Assembly: GCA_964419055.1 (NCBI GenBank)
Contig: CAYQNU010000014.1
Coordinates: 1-64,000 of the forward strand
Length of the DNA stretch: 64,000 bases
Direction: 5' to 3'
DNA from: CAYQNU01 sp964419055
GTDB taxonomy: Bacteria > Bacteroidota > Bacteroidia > Flavobacteriales_D > Parvicellaceae
In this document: positions 36,945 to 45,795 of the stretch, in pieces
Numbering within the stretch: position 1 is the first letter of the stretch
How the letters are laid out: every line of letters starts with the position of its first letter
Made by a program: the position numbers and the translations under genes
The notes under the pieces: generated by a model
Database searches by the model: none
What the model was told of the DNA's origin: nothing
The model's input: the letters and a program-made list of their open reading frames with translations, nothing else

Positions 36945-37571
36945 TTAATCCACATTTTTTTCGGTCATCATGCTTACCAAAGCTAAAAGGGCGTTTTTCA
37001 TTTGGCTGTTCTGTGCCTTTTCGATATCAAAATCGAGTTTTACTGATTTCAGTTTACTGATGTATTCGGTACTGGTAGCATAACCCACATTGGTTAGAAA
37101 TTTATAGTAGTTGCCACCTTTTTTATAGTTTTTATCTTGCCACTTTTTGTAATAGGCTATACCTTCTACCCAATTGTCAAATTCAACATATTTTTTGTTT
37201 TTTCGGAATCCAAAAATATTGTTTTTGGCCAATGAGCAATTGTTGCATTTATACCAACCCGTTTCCAAAATACTTTGTTTTACTACAATTTCGGGTTCTT
37301 TAACATTGTGTTTAACGAGTTCAATGTAAACATTTTCAGCCGTTAAGGGTGGGATTTCTTTTTCCAATGGAGCTTTGGGAACTACTACGATTGCTTTTTC
37401 GGCAATGTATTGTGGTTGCACAAAATAATAAACGGATATAAATCCTAAAAAAGTTAAAAAACTACCCAAAATCAAAAAACGGTATTTACGTCTTCCAAAT
37501 GGGGTGTTAGAAGAAGAATTTGATATGTTTGTTTCGTTTTTAATAATCGTTGTTGATGGTTCAGACGACAA
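36945..37571 (-). CDS. Membrane-anchored glucosaminidase-family protein
   Basis: A 208-residue protein. One hydrophobic anchor lies at about 30-50; residues 75-205 form a glucosaminidase domain of the FlgJ/AcmA type, with the probable catalytic Glu in QSILETGWY and the pattern NNIFGFRKNKKYVEFDNWVE. It would cut glycan strands of peptidoglycan at the membrane surface. The start is the TTG at 37571; there is no ATG before the anchor. A -7-like TAAATTTG overlaps this start, so the true start may be further upstream. Confidence 0.8.
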   Translation of the reverse strand: MSSEPSTTIIKNETNISNSSSNTPFGRRKYRFLILGSFLTFLGFISVYYFVQPQYIAEKAIVVVPKAPLEKEIPPLTAENVYIELVKHNVKEPEIVVKQSILETGWYKCNNCSLAKNNIFGFRKNKKYVEFDNWVEGIAYYKKWQDKNYKKGGNYYKFLTNVGYATSTEYISKLKSVKLDFDIEKAQNSQMKNALLALVSMMTEKNVD

Positions 37572-37658
37572 ATTTACACTTTAAATATGTTAAGAAAATG
37601 TAAAATACTCGTTTTAAGACCAATACTCCTAAAAAATCGATGAATAGTCCTGTTTTTG

Positions 37659-38243
37659 TTAAGGATTTGTTAACGCAAGTGCAATTTCACGTTGGGTACT
37701 TTGAGTAGCATCAGCAATATACCACTTTTGTATCATCGTCATTAAATCAGCAATGGGAAGTTCACCTTTAGATTTGGCTTCTAGCACCATTTCTTGGCAT
37801 TCTTTGGGACGTGGTCCCCATTTAGCCAATTCATTAAAATCCTTATCCATCATCACCAATATGGGAATAGATTTCGATCCATTGGTTAAATAATGAGCCA
37901 TAATTTCGGGATGTTCATCGCGCACCATCACTCTTAATTGTATAGAAGGATTAAGTGCTGCTGCTAACGCCATTATGGGTGTAGTATTTGAAGCATCACC
38001 GCACCATGCTTCGGTTATCAAGAGCCAATTGAGTGCTTTAGTATTTTTGACTGCTTGTTTCAATTCTTCCGTAATTTGGTAATGCGACAATCCTCTTTTA
38101 ATACGAGTAATGCTCATTTGGGTGTAATGAATCATGGCCTCACTTTGGTTTTCACCAGTGGTTTTCCCTTCATTATATAAAGCCTGAAAACGTTCCCAAC
38201 TTTGATCAAAAGTTTCAAATGAATTAAATACAGCAGCTTCCAT
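37659..38243 (-). CDS. Thioredoxin-like protein (Thioredoxin_9 family)
   Basis: A 194-residue cytosolic protein. The core strand WLLITEAWCGDASNTTP replaces the CxxC of thioredoxin with a single Cys (C-G-D-A), and SKSIPILVMMDKD holds the cis-Pro. The first 55 residues are helical. Family members (PF14595) are common in Bacteroidota and uncharacterised; loss of the second Cys argues against classic disulfide reductase activity. TAACTTTG at 38271-38264 on the minus strand may be its -7 box. Confidence 0.8.
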   Translation of the reverse strand: MEAAVFNSFETFDQSWERFQALYNEGKTTGENQSEAMIHYTQMSITRIKRGLSHYQITEELKQAVKNTKALNWLLITEAWCGDASNTTPIMALAAALNPSIQLRVMVRDEHPEIMAHYLTNGSKSIPILVMMDKDFNELAKWGPRPKECQEMVLEAKSKGELPIADLMTMIQKWYIADATQSTQREIALALTNP

Positions 38244-38367
38244 TTCAATAAAAATAATTTCTGCAAAGTTAGCTAAAATTTGACGTGCTGAGGGTCTGTT
38301 TTGTTCAAATAATTGGCATTTCCTGAGTCAAATTATAATTTCTCAATCCAATTGCTATAAATAGTTT

Positions 38368-38715
38368 TTGAATTCCCCACTTATTTAGCATTACAACAGA
38401 ATTGCAAAAATTTTATTGATTGACCTTAATAAAATGTTACATAAGGCAAACAAAAAAACTAAACTTATCAAAGTATTTAACTTTAATAAGAATGTTTTTT
38501 TACACTTTTATAGGTGATAAAAAAACCTTATTGGCACATAGAAAAAATTACATTTTTCATAGCCCTAATCTATGTAAAAGCGAAGCTTCTATCTTAAACT
38601 TTAAAATTTCATTTCTATGTGCCTTTGTGAATCTATGTGGTTAAACAAAAATATTAGGTTAAAATCATTTAGATAGTTTATTCTAGTTAGTTTGCGAAAT
38701 ATCTAGGTAATCCAA
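38368..38715. mobile_element. MITE copy 1 (348 bp, non-autonomous)
   Basis: The ends are imperfect inverted repeats: TTGAATTCCCC with ATTTCGCA-like continuation on the left, and TTGGATTACC with TATTTCGCA on the complementary right end; the two ends of the family agree at 18 of 23 positions when copy 2's left end is used. AATAGTTT lies on both sides (38360-38367 and 38716-38723) as a possible target duplication. An internal pair GGCACATAGAAA / TTTCTATGTGCC is a perfect inverted repeat. No transposase is encoded. The second copy is at 45330-45715. It fills most of the gap 38244-38731. Confidence 0.75.
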
Positions 38716-38731
38716 AATAGTTTTAATAAAT

Positions 38732-40456
38732 CTATCTGTAAAAAGTGTAGTGGTGTTCGGTGGTGTTTTTACGCTCATCTGTAACCACAATTCTCAATTT
38801 ATAATCACCAAAAGAGATGGAGTTGTATTCATCAAAAGGCAACGTCAAAACATCGGTTTTGGTATTGTAAAAAGCTAACTTCCATACATCATTAACAAAA
38901 ACCGAATACTGTTTAATACCGCTCAAATTATCCGTTATTTTCCATTGTATATGATGTGTTTTGTCTAAACAAGAACTGTCTTTGAAATGAATAGGCATAA
39001 TTTTAGGTCCTATAGAATCTAATCGAACCGTATATTTTCCAAAAGATTTCACTTGGGTTGTCATCCAGCCATCAGCGTATTGCCCGCCTTTAGAATATAT
39101 TTTTTTATTGTCTTTACTTACTTCAACCACTACTGCTTTCGAAGTAAGTGTGGTGTCCATAGGTTTTGTTTTTAGTTTCAATACAAAAAGTTGCTGAACG
39201 GGTACATCATCATTGTGAAAATGATGCAAAGGTGCATAACTGTATTTCATTTGAGAAGTGGTATACTCAAGTTTCATGTCTTCATAAACGGTATACTTTG
39301 GAAGTGTTGCTTCAAAATCGTTTGTTTTGAATGAAAAATCTTCATTGGCCAAAATAAGTGGATCACCTGTCAAGGGAGTTTGCGTGCACATCGAAAAAGG
39401 TTTGGTTGATTTTACAGAAAACTTGGTCTCAGAGGTATTTCCATATACATCTTTTACAATATATTTTAATTGGTGTATCAAGGTATCCTCAAAAGTGATA
39501 ATACCATTATTTTTTTTCACTTCATAAATCTCCAATTTATTGTTTTCTGTTAGAAAGGATTTATGGTAACTCTGTCCTCTTTTTTTATACTCTAAATAAT
39601 CACAACTGGTATTTATGTAGCGTGTGGTGGTGAAACTCAGTTTTTCTAATTTTTCTTTAAAAATTAATTCATTATCAACCAACAATTCAACCGTGTAAAT
39701 ACCGCATTTATTGGAAGCCCCATTGAGATAATCAATGGTATTGATAGCTACCCCAAACGCACCCTCAACGGGAATAACTTTTGCCACTTTAAGGGCGTAT
39801 TTACCATTTGACCCCGTTAGAGTATAGTTTTTTGCTGTGAATGAACTGTCAATCATAGCGCCTTTAAAAGGATATAATTTGACATCATGCAAAACGGGTT
39901 TTTTATCGTCCTTAATGTCAAAACCAAAAAGTAACGGGTTGACCGGTTTTTCGGTAGCCGTTTCCCTGATTTCAAAATGCAAATGAGGAGCTGTAGAACT
40001 ACCAGAATTACCAGAGTAGGCAATGATAGTTCCTTTGGAAACCGGCAGTTCATTTTTGTTAGGGAAAATTTCAAGGGTTTCGGTTTGTCTTGAAAATTGT
40101 TGTTGACGAATGTAATCCAATATATTTTTAGGAAAAGTGCTGAGGTGAGCATATACTGAAGTGTAGCCATTTGGGTGCACTACATATACCACATTACCAT
40201 ATCCATAATGACTGATATTGATGCGTGAAATATAACCGGTGTCAATGGCGTAAATAGAATAACCTTCTCGGCTATTGGTTTTTATGTCAATACCTGAATG
40301 ATAATGATTAGTGCGCACTTCAGCAAAATTACCTGCCAAAATAAGGTCTATGTTTAAAGGAGAACGAAAGTTAGTTTTTTCATAAGGCACTTGACCCCAC
40401 GAGAGGGAAGAAGCTAGAAAAAATATGGAGTAGAGTAGGAGCTTTTTAAGATTCAT
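38732..40456 (-). CDS. Secreted M23-family metallopeptidase
   Basis: A 574-residue exported protein with a signal peptide (1-21, ending SLSWGQ). The LytM-type domain is N-terminal: zinc ligands H53 and D57 in NHYHSGIDI, then H104, and H158-x-H160 in APHLHFEI. The remaining 400 residues are beta-rich and contain no domain I recognise. M23 enzymes cut peptide cross-links of peptidoglycan. The start is the ATG at 40456; 26 further in-frame codons upstream precede the signal sequence and are unlikely. TATTTTTG at 40499-40492 on the minus strand is a possible -7 box. Confidence 0.88.
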   Translation of the reverse strand: MNLKKLLLYSIFFLASSLSWGQVPYEKTNFRSPLNIDLILAGNFAEVRTNHYHSGIDIKTNSREGYSIYAIDTGYISRINISHYGYGNVVYVVHPNGYTSVYAHLSTFPKNILDYIRQQQFSRQTETLEIFPNKNELPVSKGTIIAYSGNSGSSTAPHLHFEIRETATEKPVNPLLFGFDIKDDKKPVLHDVKLYPFKGAMIDSSFTAKNYTLTGSNGKYALKVAKVIPVEGAFGVAINTIDYLNGASNKCGIYTVELLVDNELIFKEKLEKLSFTTTRYINTSCDYLEYKKRGQSYHKSFLTENNKLEIYEVKKNNGIITFEDTLIHQLKYIVKDVYGNTSETKFSVKSTKPFSMCTQTPLTGDPLILANEDFSFKTNDFEATLPKYTVYEDMKLEYTTSQMKYSYAPLHHFHNDDVPVQQLFVLKLKTKPMDTTLTSKAVVVEVSKDNKKIYSKGGQYADGWMTTQVKSFGKYTVRLDSIGPKIMPIHFKDSSCLDKTHHIQWKITDNLSGIKQYSVFVNDVWKLAFYNTKTDVLTLPFDEYNSISFGDYKLRIVVTDERKNTTEHHYTFYR

Positions 40457-40730
40457 AATCGAAGAAAAAAGGTAATATACGAATGTACGGGCAAAAATAC
40501 AGCCTAAAATTGTTCGGTTAATTAAACTGTACACATTGTTTCGTGGAAATGTAGGGGAGATTTTGATTTCCAGACGAATAAAAAAGGTTGGCGTGATGAA
40601 AAATTAGTTCAAAAAAGGAAAAAATGTAGATGAAAAGGTAAAAAATATCGATGTTAAATAAAGTTTAAATTAACCATCAAAAGAATATTAAAAAAATATA
40701 AAAAAAATGCACTAATATAAAATATAAGAC

Positions 40731-40738
40731 TATCTTTG
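40731..40738 (+). promoter_or_regulatory. Putative -7 element of the HU gene
   Basis: TATCTTTG matches TAnnTTTG, 56 bases before the HU start codon. No clear -33 TTG is present. The rest of the 338-base gap 40457-40794 is AT-rich and shows nothing else but the M23 gene's own leader. Confidence 0.5.
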
Positions 40739-40794
40739 CAGCCCGATTTCAAAAAGAAACAAACGTAAATAATTGATATAAAACCAGTTTAGAC

Positions 40795-41106
40795 ATGACA
40801 AAAGCAGAGATTGTTAGCGAAATAGCTGACAAAACAGGGATTGAGAAAGTAGCAGTTTTAGCAACTGTAGAAGCATTTATGGAGACCATCAAAGGATCTT
40901 TAGAAAAAGGAGATAATGTTTATTTGAGAGGTTTCGGTTCTTTCATCATTAAACAAAGAGCAGAGAAAACAGGAAGAAACATTTCTGCAAAAACAACTAT
41001 TATTATTCCAGCTCACAACATTCCTTCGTTTAAACCAGCAAAAGAATTTGTTGAAGGTGTTAAAACGAAAGTGAAAGTTGGGAAATCGAAAAAAGCAAAA
41101 AAATAA
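40795..41106 (+). CDS. HU-family DNA-binding protein
   Basis: A 103-residue nucleoid protein. It starts MTKAEIVSEIADKTGIEKVA, has the dimer core and the beta-arm with GSFIIKQRAEKTGRNISAKT and IPAHNIPSFKPAKEF (residues 42-82), and ends in a Lys-rich tail (KVGKSKKAKK) longer than in enterobacterial HU. It bends DNA. The gene has its own -7 box and a terminator directly after the stop. Confidence 0.93.
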   Translation: MTKAEIVSEIADKTGIEKVAVLATVEAFMETIKGSLEKGDNVYLRGFGSFIIKQRAEKTGRNISAKTTIIIPAHNIPSFKPAKEFVEGVKTKVKVGKSKKAKK

Positions 41107-41114
41107 TTAAAATG

Positions 41115-41156
41115 AAGTATTGAAGTGAATTCATTCATTTCGATACTTTGTTTTTC
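41115..41156 (+). terminator. Rho-independent terminator after HU
   Basis: AAGTAT (41115-41120) pairs with ATACTT (41143-41148), and GAAGTGAA pairs with TTCATTTC inside it with one G-U pair and a TTCA loop; TGTTTTT follows. Confidence 0.8.
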
Positions 41157-41195
41157 TATCTAATTTAGAAGTAATCACATTAAAACATTTGGGAT

Positions 41196-41288
41196 ATGCC
41201 AAGCGGAAAAAAAAGAAAAAGACATAAAATTGCAACGCACAAGCGTAAAAAAAGACTTAGAAAAAACCGTCACAAAAAGAAAAAATAG
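41196..41288 (+). CDS. 30-residue very basic protein, ribosomal-protein-like
   Basis: An ATG-to-TAG frame of 30 residues, MPSGKKRKRHKIATHKRKKR and then LRKNRHKKKK: 19 of the 30 are Lys or Arg. Near-identical short proteins lie between HU and RNase E/G genes in other Flavobacteriia by my recollection. Size and charge resemble tiny ribosome-associated proteins such as Thx. It sits behind the HU terminator and before the RNase gene. The rest of the gap to 41581 has a weak AAGGTA/TACCTT hairpin at about 41314-41345 and nothing more. Confidence 0.7.
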   Translation: MPSGKKRKRHKIATHKRKKRLRKNRHKKKK

Positions 41289-41581
41289 TCTTTAAGTAAC
41301 ACTCCTTGAAATAATGGTAAGGTAATCAAATAATTTTTGGCTACCTTATTGTTGTTTGTATTCAGTTGCCTTTTACTGCATTACCTTAAATTACATTTCA
41401 TTAACTCATTTGTTAATCCAACTTTGAATAGCTCATTCACACTATCTGTTGTGAAAAGTTTTAAGGTTTGATGATAGGTTGTTGAAAGTTTTTTTCGTTT
41501 TGTTTATAATAGGTTTCAGCGTATATTTTTCGTCAAGGAATGTAATTAAAGAGCATTGTTGCATAAAATAATATTTTTTAA

Positions 41582-43144
41582 GTGAACGTAAGCTACGATT
41601 TAATAATTAACGGAACCCCTACGGACGTCACTTTGGCTTTACTCAAAGACAAGAAATTGATTGAGTTGCACAAAGAAAAATACGACACCGATTTTAATGT
41701 GGGTGATGTTTATCTTGGTAAAATCAGAAAGATTGTACCGAGCCTGAATGCTGCGTTCGTAGATGTAGGTTATGAAAAGGATGCATTTTTACATTATTTA
41801 GATTTGGGACCTCAATTCAATTCTATGGAACATTATGTTCAAAATAGTATTGGAGGAAAGCAACCCACTCCGCAATTGGATAATGCCAAAATTTTTCCAG
41901 ATATTGACAAAAACGGTAAAATAAAGGATTTACTAGCGGGTAAACAATTATTGGCTGTACAAGTAGCCAAAGAGCCCATTTCCAGTAAAGGACCCCGTTT
42001 GAGTGCAGAAATTACCCTTCCGGGTCGATACATTGTATTGGTTCCTTTTAACGATAAAATTTCGGTTTCTCAAAAAATCAAATCTCCAGAAGAGCGCGAT
42101 CGACTTATACGATTAATGCAAAGCATTAAACCAAAGAATTTTGGTGTAATTATTCGTACTGTAGCTCAAAACAAGAAGGTGGCAGAACTCGACCAAGATT
42201 TGAGAGATTTAGTTGAAAAGTGGGAGAAAATGCACAAAAATCTTCGCAATGCAGCGCCTCCAAAAAGGGTGTTGGGCGAAATGAGTAGAGCTACCACCAT
42301 TCTTCGAGATTTACTAACCGAAAAATTTACCAGTATCCAAATTGATGATCCTAAATTGTATGAAGAGGTAAAATCTTACGTTCATACCATTGCTCCAGAA
42401 AAGGAATCCATCATAAAATTATTTAAAGGTAAAGTGGATATTTTTGAGCATTTTGGTATCCACAAACAAATTAAAGCTTCATTTGGTAAAAAGGTTTTAT
42501 TACCTTCTGGTGCCTACTTGATTATTGAGCACACAGAAGCTATGCATGTTATTGATGTAAATAGCGGTAACAGAAAACCTTCTGAACAAAATCAAAATCA
42601 AGAACAAAACGCTTTGGAGACCAACTTAGAAGTGGCCGAAGAAATTGCTCGAATTTTGAGATTACGCGATATGGGTGGCATCATTGCTGTTGATTTTATC
42701 GATATGCACGATAAAGAAAACAATCGTATTTTGTTTGAAAAAATGAAAGAGCATATGTCAACCGATCGTGCTAAACACAACGTGGCTCAGCCATCTAAGT
42801 TTGGTGTGATTGAAATGACACGTCAAAGAGTACGACCAGAAACAGATATTAAGACTACTGAAGTGTGTGCTTCTTGTAATGGTACTGGTGAAGTTTCGGC
42901 CAGTATTTTAATTGTGGATGAAATAGCCAATCAATTGCGTTATATTATAGAAGATCTGAAAAAGAAAAACATTGTTTTACTGGTCAACCCAATTATGGCT
43001 TCATATCTTAAGAAAGGGTTGAAAAGTTATCAAATGCAATGGTTTTTGAAATATAAAAAATGGGTCAAAATTAAAGGTGTTTCCACCTACGCTTTTCTTA
43101 AATTTCAATTTGTAGACAGTCAAAATGAAGAGATAGAAATTTAA
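41582..43144 (+). CDS. rng: Ribonuclease E/G family
   Basis: A 520-residue endoribonuclease of the RNase G type. An S1 RNA-binding domain lies at about 38-130, here with an insertion; the catalytic metal site includes AVDFIDMHDKENN at about 380; and CASCNGTG is the zinc-link motif near 432. It takes part in rRNA and mRNA processing. The start is the GTG at 41582. There is no long RNase E-type scaffold tail, so it fits RNase G better. Confidence 0.92.
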   Translation: MNVSYDLIINGTPTDVTLALLKDKKLIELHKEKYDTDFNVGDVYLGKIRKIVPSLNAAFVDVGYEKDAFLHYLDLGPQFNSMEHYVQNSIGGKQPTPQLDNAKIFPDIDKNGKIKDLLAGKQLLAVQVAKEPISSKGPRLSAEITLPGRYIVLVPFNDKISVSQKIKSPEERDRLIRLMQSIKPKNFGVIIRTVAQNKKVAELDQDLRDLVEKWEKMHKNLRNAAPPKRVLGEMSRATTILRDLLTEKFTSIQIDDPKLYEEVKSYVHTIAPEKESIIKLFKGKVDIFEHFGIHKQIKASFGKKVLLPSGAYLIIEHTEAMHVIDVNSGNRKPSEQNQNQEQNALETNLEVAEEIARILRLRDMGGIIAVDFIDMHDKENNRILFEKMKEHMSTDRAKHNVAQPSKFGVIEMTRQRVRPETDIKTTEVCASCNGTGEVSASILIVDEIANQLRYIIEDLKKKNIVLLVNPIMASYLKKGLKSYQMQWFLKYKKWVKIKGVSTYAFLKFQFVDSQNEEIEI

Positions 43145-43252
43145 CTATTCTTTCCTAGCATTCAACATTTTAAAATTATCTTTTCGTTTAATAAGACCAT
43201 ATCTTATCTGCAAGAATGCCTCATAATTGATTAAATGTCCAAATTTAATTTT

Positions 43253-43282
43253 GATTCCATCCTTTTTTTTTGACTATATTTG
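43253..43282 (+). promoter_or_regulatory. Consensus promoter close to a start codon
   Basis: TTG at 43253-43255 and TATATTTG at 43275-43282 with a 19-base spacer. The expected transcription start (about 43287-43290) coincides with the ATG at 43290, so the message may be leaderless. Confidence 0.7.
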
Positions 43283-43289
43283 TAGAAGT

Positions 43290-45329
43290 ATGAGTTTACT
43301 GAAAGGAACAAATTTTCAAAAGGCCAACGATTTATTAAACACTCATTTTGGAGCGGATAAATTGTGGCGAACAAAAGAGGATGTACTGGAGTTACTTTCT
43401 TTGTTCGTAGGCTATATACGTCCTTCAAAATTAAATCAGGATGACGCCTATGATATCACCGAGTTACTTGAATTTTTAACGGCAAATGAAATAGTTAGAT
43501 TAGAACTAATTGAATGCATAAAATCCGTTTTTTTAAATAAAAAGTGCGATAAAATAATAACTGAGGCTGGTATTTTACAAGACTCTGATTTCATCTACGA
43601 AATACGAAAAAGAATTGTTGCTAAGTTTTTGCCTGAGCAACCCGACAAGAATACATTGCAATATGCTTTAAATCAGGTTTTTTATGACAAGAACGATGGT
43701 GAATGGCTAAGGAAAATACCCATTGATCAACTAAATCAATTATTTCAACTACTGGAATTTAAACCACTTTATGCTTCATTAAAAGAACATTCGTTATTTT
43801 CTGAATTATTGAATTCATTATATTTAATAGCTCAACGAATGAGTGGAAGGGCAATGGAATCAGAGATTATGCGAATGGTTCCCGAATATGAAAATCGAGA
43901 GAGCCCTTTTGCGGCTTTGGAAGATGAGTTGCAAACAATTATGGAGTCCATTAAAAGAAATCCACATCACGCCTTGCCCCAACAAATGGATTTGGGGTAT
44001 AAGCAATTTTGGATATTGCATAATCATTGTGAAGCATTTGTAGATAAAGCTTTTCAAAATTCACAGAAGTATGGAATCACTTTAAAAGTAAATCAAAACT
44101 TACTGAGAATTAAACAACAGTTAGAACGATTAAAACTGCTTGTCCCATTATTATTAGCCAATAATGACAGGGAAAAACAAGAAAAGACAATAGATTTAGG
44201 GTTGGTTTTGATTGATTTTAATTGTAAAAAAAATAACGTCAGAAAGCTGATTAATGAAAGCACTACACTCATATCGTATGAGATAACTCAACATACGGCA
44301 AAAACGGGTGAGAAATACATTTCCTCGTCTCGCAAGGAATATTTCAAAATGTTGTATACCGCCTTCGGAGGTGGTTTTATAGTGGGAATAATGTGTATCG
44401 TAAAAGTATTATTCTCTAAATATGAGGTAAGTGATTTTGGTCATGCGGTTTTATACAGTATTAATTATGCGTTGGGTTTTGTGCTGATTTATTTAATGGG
44501 CTTTACGTTAGCCACCAAACAACCGGCTATGACAGCGGCAGCATTAGTAAAAGCTTTGGAAAAAGGTCAATCGAAAGATGGGGTAGATGAATTAAAATAT
44601 TTAGATTTTGCGTTGCTTTTTGCTCGCGTATTTAGAACACAATTCATTGCTTTTGTTGGTAATGTGGTTATGGCTTTTCCGGTTGCTTTATTAGGGATTT
44701 ATTTTATAGATCACTATTATGAATACAATATTGCAGCAACCAAATGGAAAACCTTAGTTGTGGATTTAAGTCCTGTACATTCAATGGCTATTTTTCATTC
44801 GGCAATTGCGGGAGTATTTTTATTTATGTCGGGAATAATTGCCGGTTATGTAGCTAATCGTGACAAACATTTTCAAATACCAAAACGAATTGCAGAGCAC
44901 CCCAAATTAAAACGTTGGTTTGGTAAAAAATTCACCTTTAAATTATCACTTATCTACGAAAAAAAATGGCCAGGTATAAGTTCTAATGTATGGTTTGGTG
45001 TCTTTATGGGTTCAATAGTTTCTGTAGGTATATTTTTAGGATTGAATTTAGACATCCGACACATTACCTTTGCCAGCGGTAATTTAGCGTTAGCAGCTTA
45101 TGGCTCAGGATTTAATTTAACATTTAGTATGGTATTTTGGGGCGTATTGGGCATAGGAATTATAGGATTTGTAAATTTTATTGTCAGTTTTATGCTTTCA
45201 TTAGGCTTAGCATTCAGATCAAGAAATATTCCATTTAAAGAATTGGTTTTGGTTTCGCTTTCAATATGGGAGCATTTTAAATACGCCTATTATAGTTTTT
45301 TCTTTCCTCCTAAGGAAGATAAAAATTAA
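43290..45329 (+). CDS. Membrane protein of the Gcr / 'site-specific recombinase' family (PF10136)
   Basis: A 679-residue protein. The first 330 residues are helical; six or more hydrophobic segments lie between about 345 and 660, including MLYTAFGGGFIVGIMCIV and FVLIYLMGFTLATKQ, followed by PAMTAAALVKAL, the most typical phrase of the family. The family name comes from an old annotation; the topology is that of an inner-membrane protein and there is no recombinase catalytic motif. The start is the ATG at 43290; an open extension to 43227 crosses the promoter. A MITE is inserted directly after the stop codon. Confidence 0.8.
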   Translation: MSLLKGTNFQKANDLLNTHFGADKLWRTKEDVLELLSLFVGYIRPSKLNQDDAYDITELLEFLTANEIVRLELIECIKSVFLNKKCDKIITEAGILQDSDFIYEIRKRIVAKFLPEQPDKNTLQYALNQVFYDKNDGEWLRKIPIDQLNQLFQLLEFKPLYASLKEHSLFSELLNSLYLIAQRMSGRAMESEIMRMVPEYENRESPFAALEDELQTIMESIKRNPHHALPQQMDLGYKQFWILHNHCEAFVDKAFQNSQKYGITLKVNQNLLRIKQQLERLKLLVPLLLANNDREKQEKTIDLGLVLIDFNCKKNNVRKLINESTTLISYEITQHTAKTGEKYISSSRKEYFKMLYTAFGGGFIVGIMCIVKVLFSKYEVSDFGHAVLYSINYALGFVLIYLMGFTLATKQPAMTAAALVKALEKGQSKDGVDELKYLDFALLFARVFRTQFIAFVGNVVMAFPVALLGIYFIDHYYEYNIAATKWKTLVVDLSPVHSMAIFHSAIAGVFLFMSGIIAGYVANRDKHFQIPKRIAEHPKLKRWFGKKFTFKLSLIYEKKWPGISSNVWFGVFMGSIVSVGIFLGLNLDIRHITFASGNLALAAYGSGFNLTFSMVFWGVLGIGIIGFVNFIVSFMLSLGLAFRSRNIPFKELVLVSLSIWEHFKYAYYSFFFPPKEDKN

Positions 45330-45715
45330 TTGAATTCCCCAATTATTTCGCATTACAATAGAATTACTTAAATTTTATTGATTGATTGACCTTAATAAAA
45401 TGTAACATAATGCAAATAAAAAAACTAAACTTATCAAAGTATTTCACTTTAATAATAATGAGTTTTTACACTTTTATAGGTGATAAAATAACCACATAGG
45501 CACATAGATAAAAAAATGAATATCAAAAGTTTGGACATAGAAAAAATTTACATTTTTCATAGCCCTAATCTATGAAAAGCGAAGCTTCTATCTTAAACTT
45601 TTAAACTTCATTTCTATGTGCCTTTGTGAATCTATGTGGTTAAACAAAAATATTAGTTTAAAAATCATTTAGATATAATATTCTATTTGGTTTGCGAAAT
45701 ATCTAGGTAATCCAA
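45330..45715. mobile_element. MITE copy 2 (386 bp, non-autonomous)
   Basis: Left end TTGAATTCCCCAATTATTTC and right end reading TTGGATTACC then TATTTCGCA on the other strand; 18 of the first 23 bases agree. The flanks AAAAATTAA (45321-45329) and AAAAATAAA (45716-45724) are a near-perfect target duplication. It is about 38 bases longer than copy 1 because of an extra A-rich segment near 45495-45535. No transposase. The left edge touches the TAA of the upstream gene. The 80 bases after it, to 45795, hold nothing recognisable. Confidence 0.78.
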
Positions 45716-45795
45716 AAAAATAAATATTATTACTAAAAAATAAAATGATTCTTAACAATTAAATAGCTCTCAAAAAGTTTTCTCTAATAATACCT

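Noticed and set aside
38420..38644. A 74-codon open frame
   Set aside because: It lies inside MITE copy 1 and the equivalent frame is broken in copy 2.
43290..45329. True site-specific recombinase
   Set aside because: Despite the family name there is no tyrosine or serine recombinase motif and the C-terminal half is membrane-spanning.
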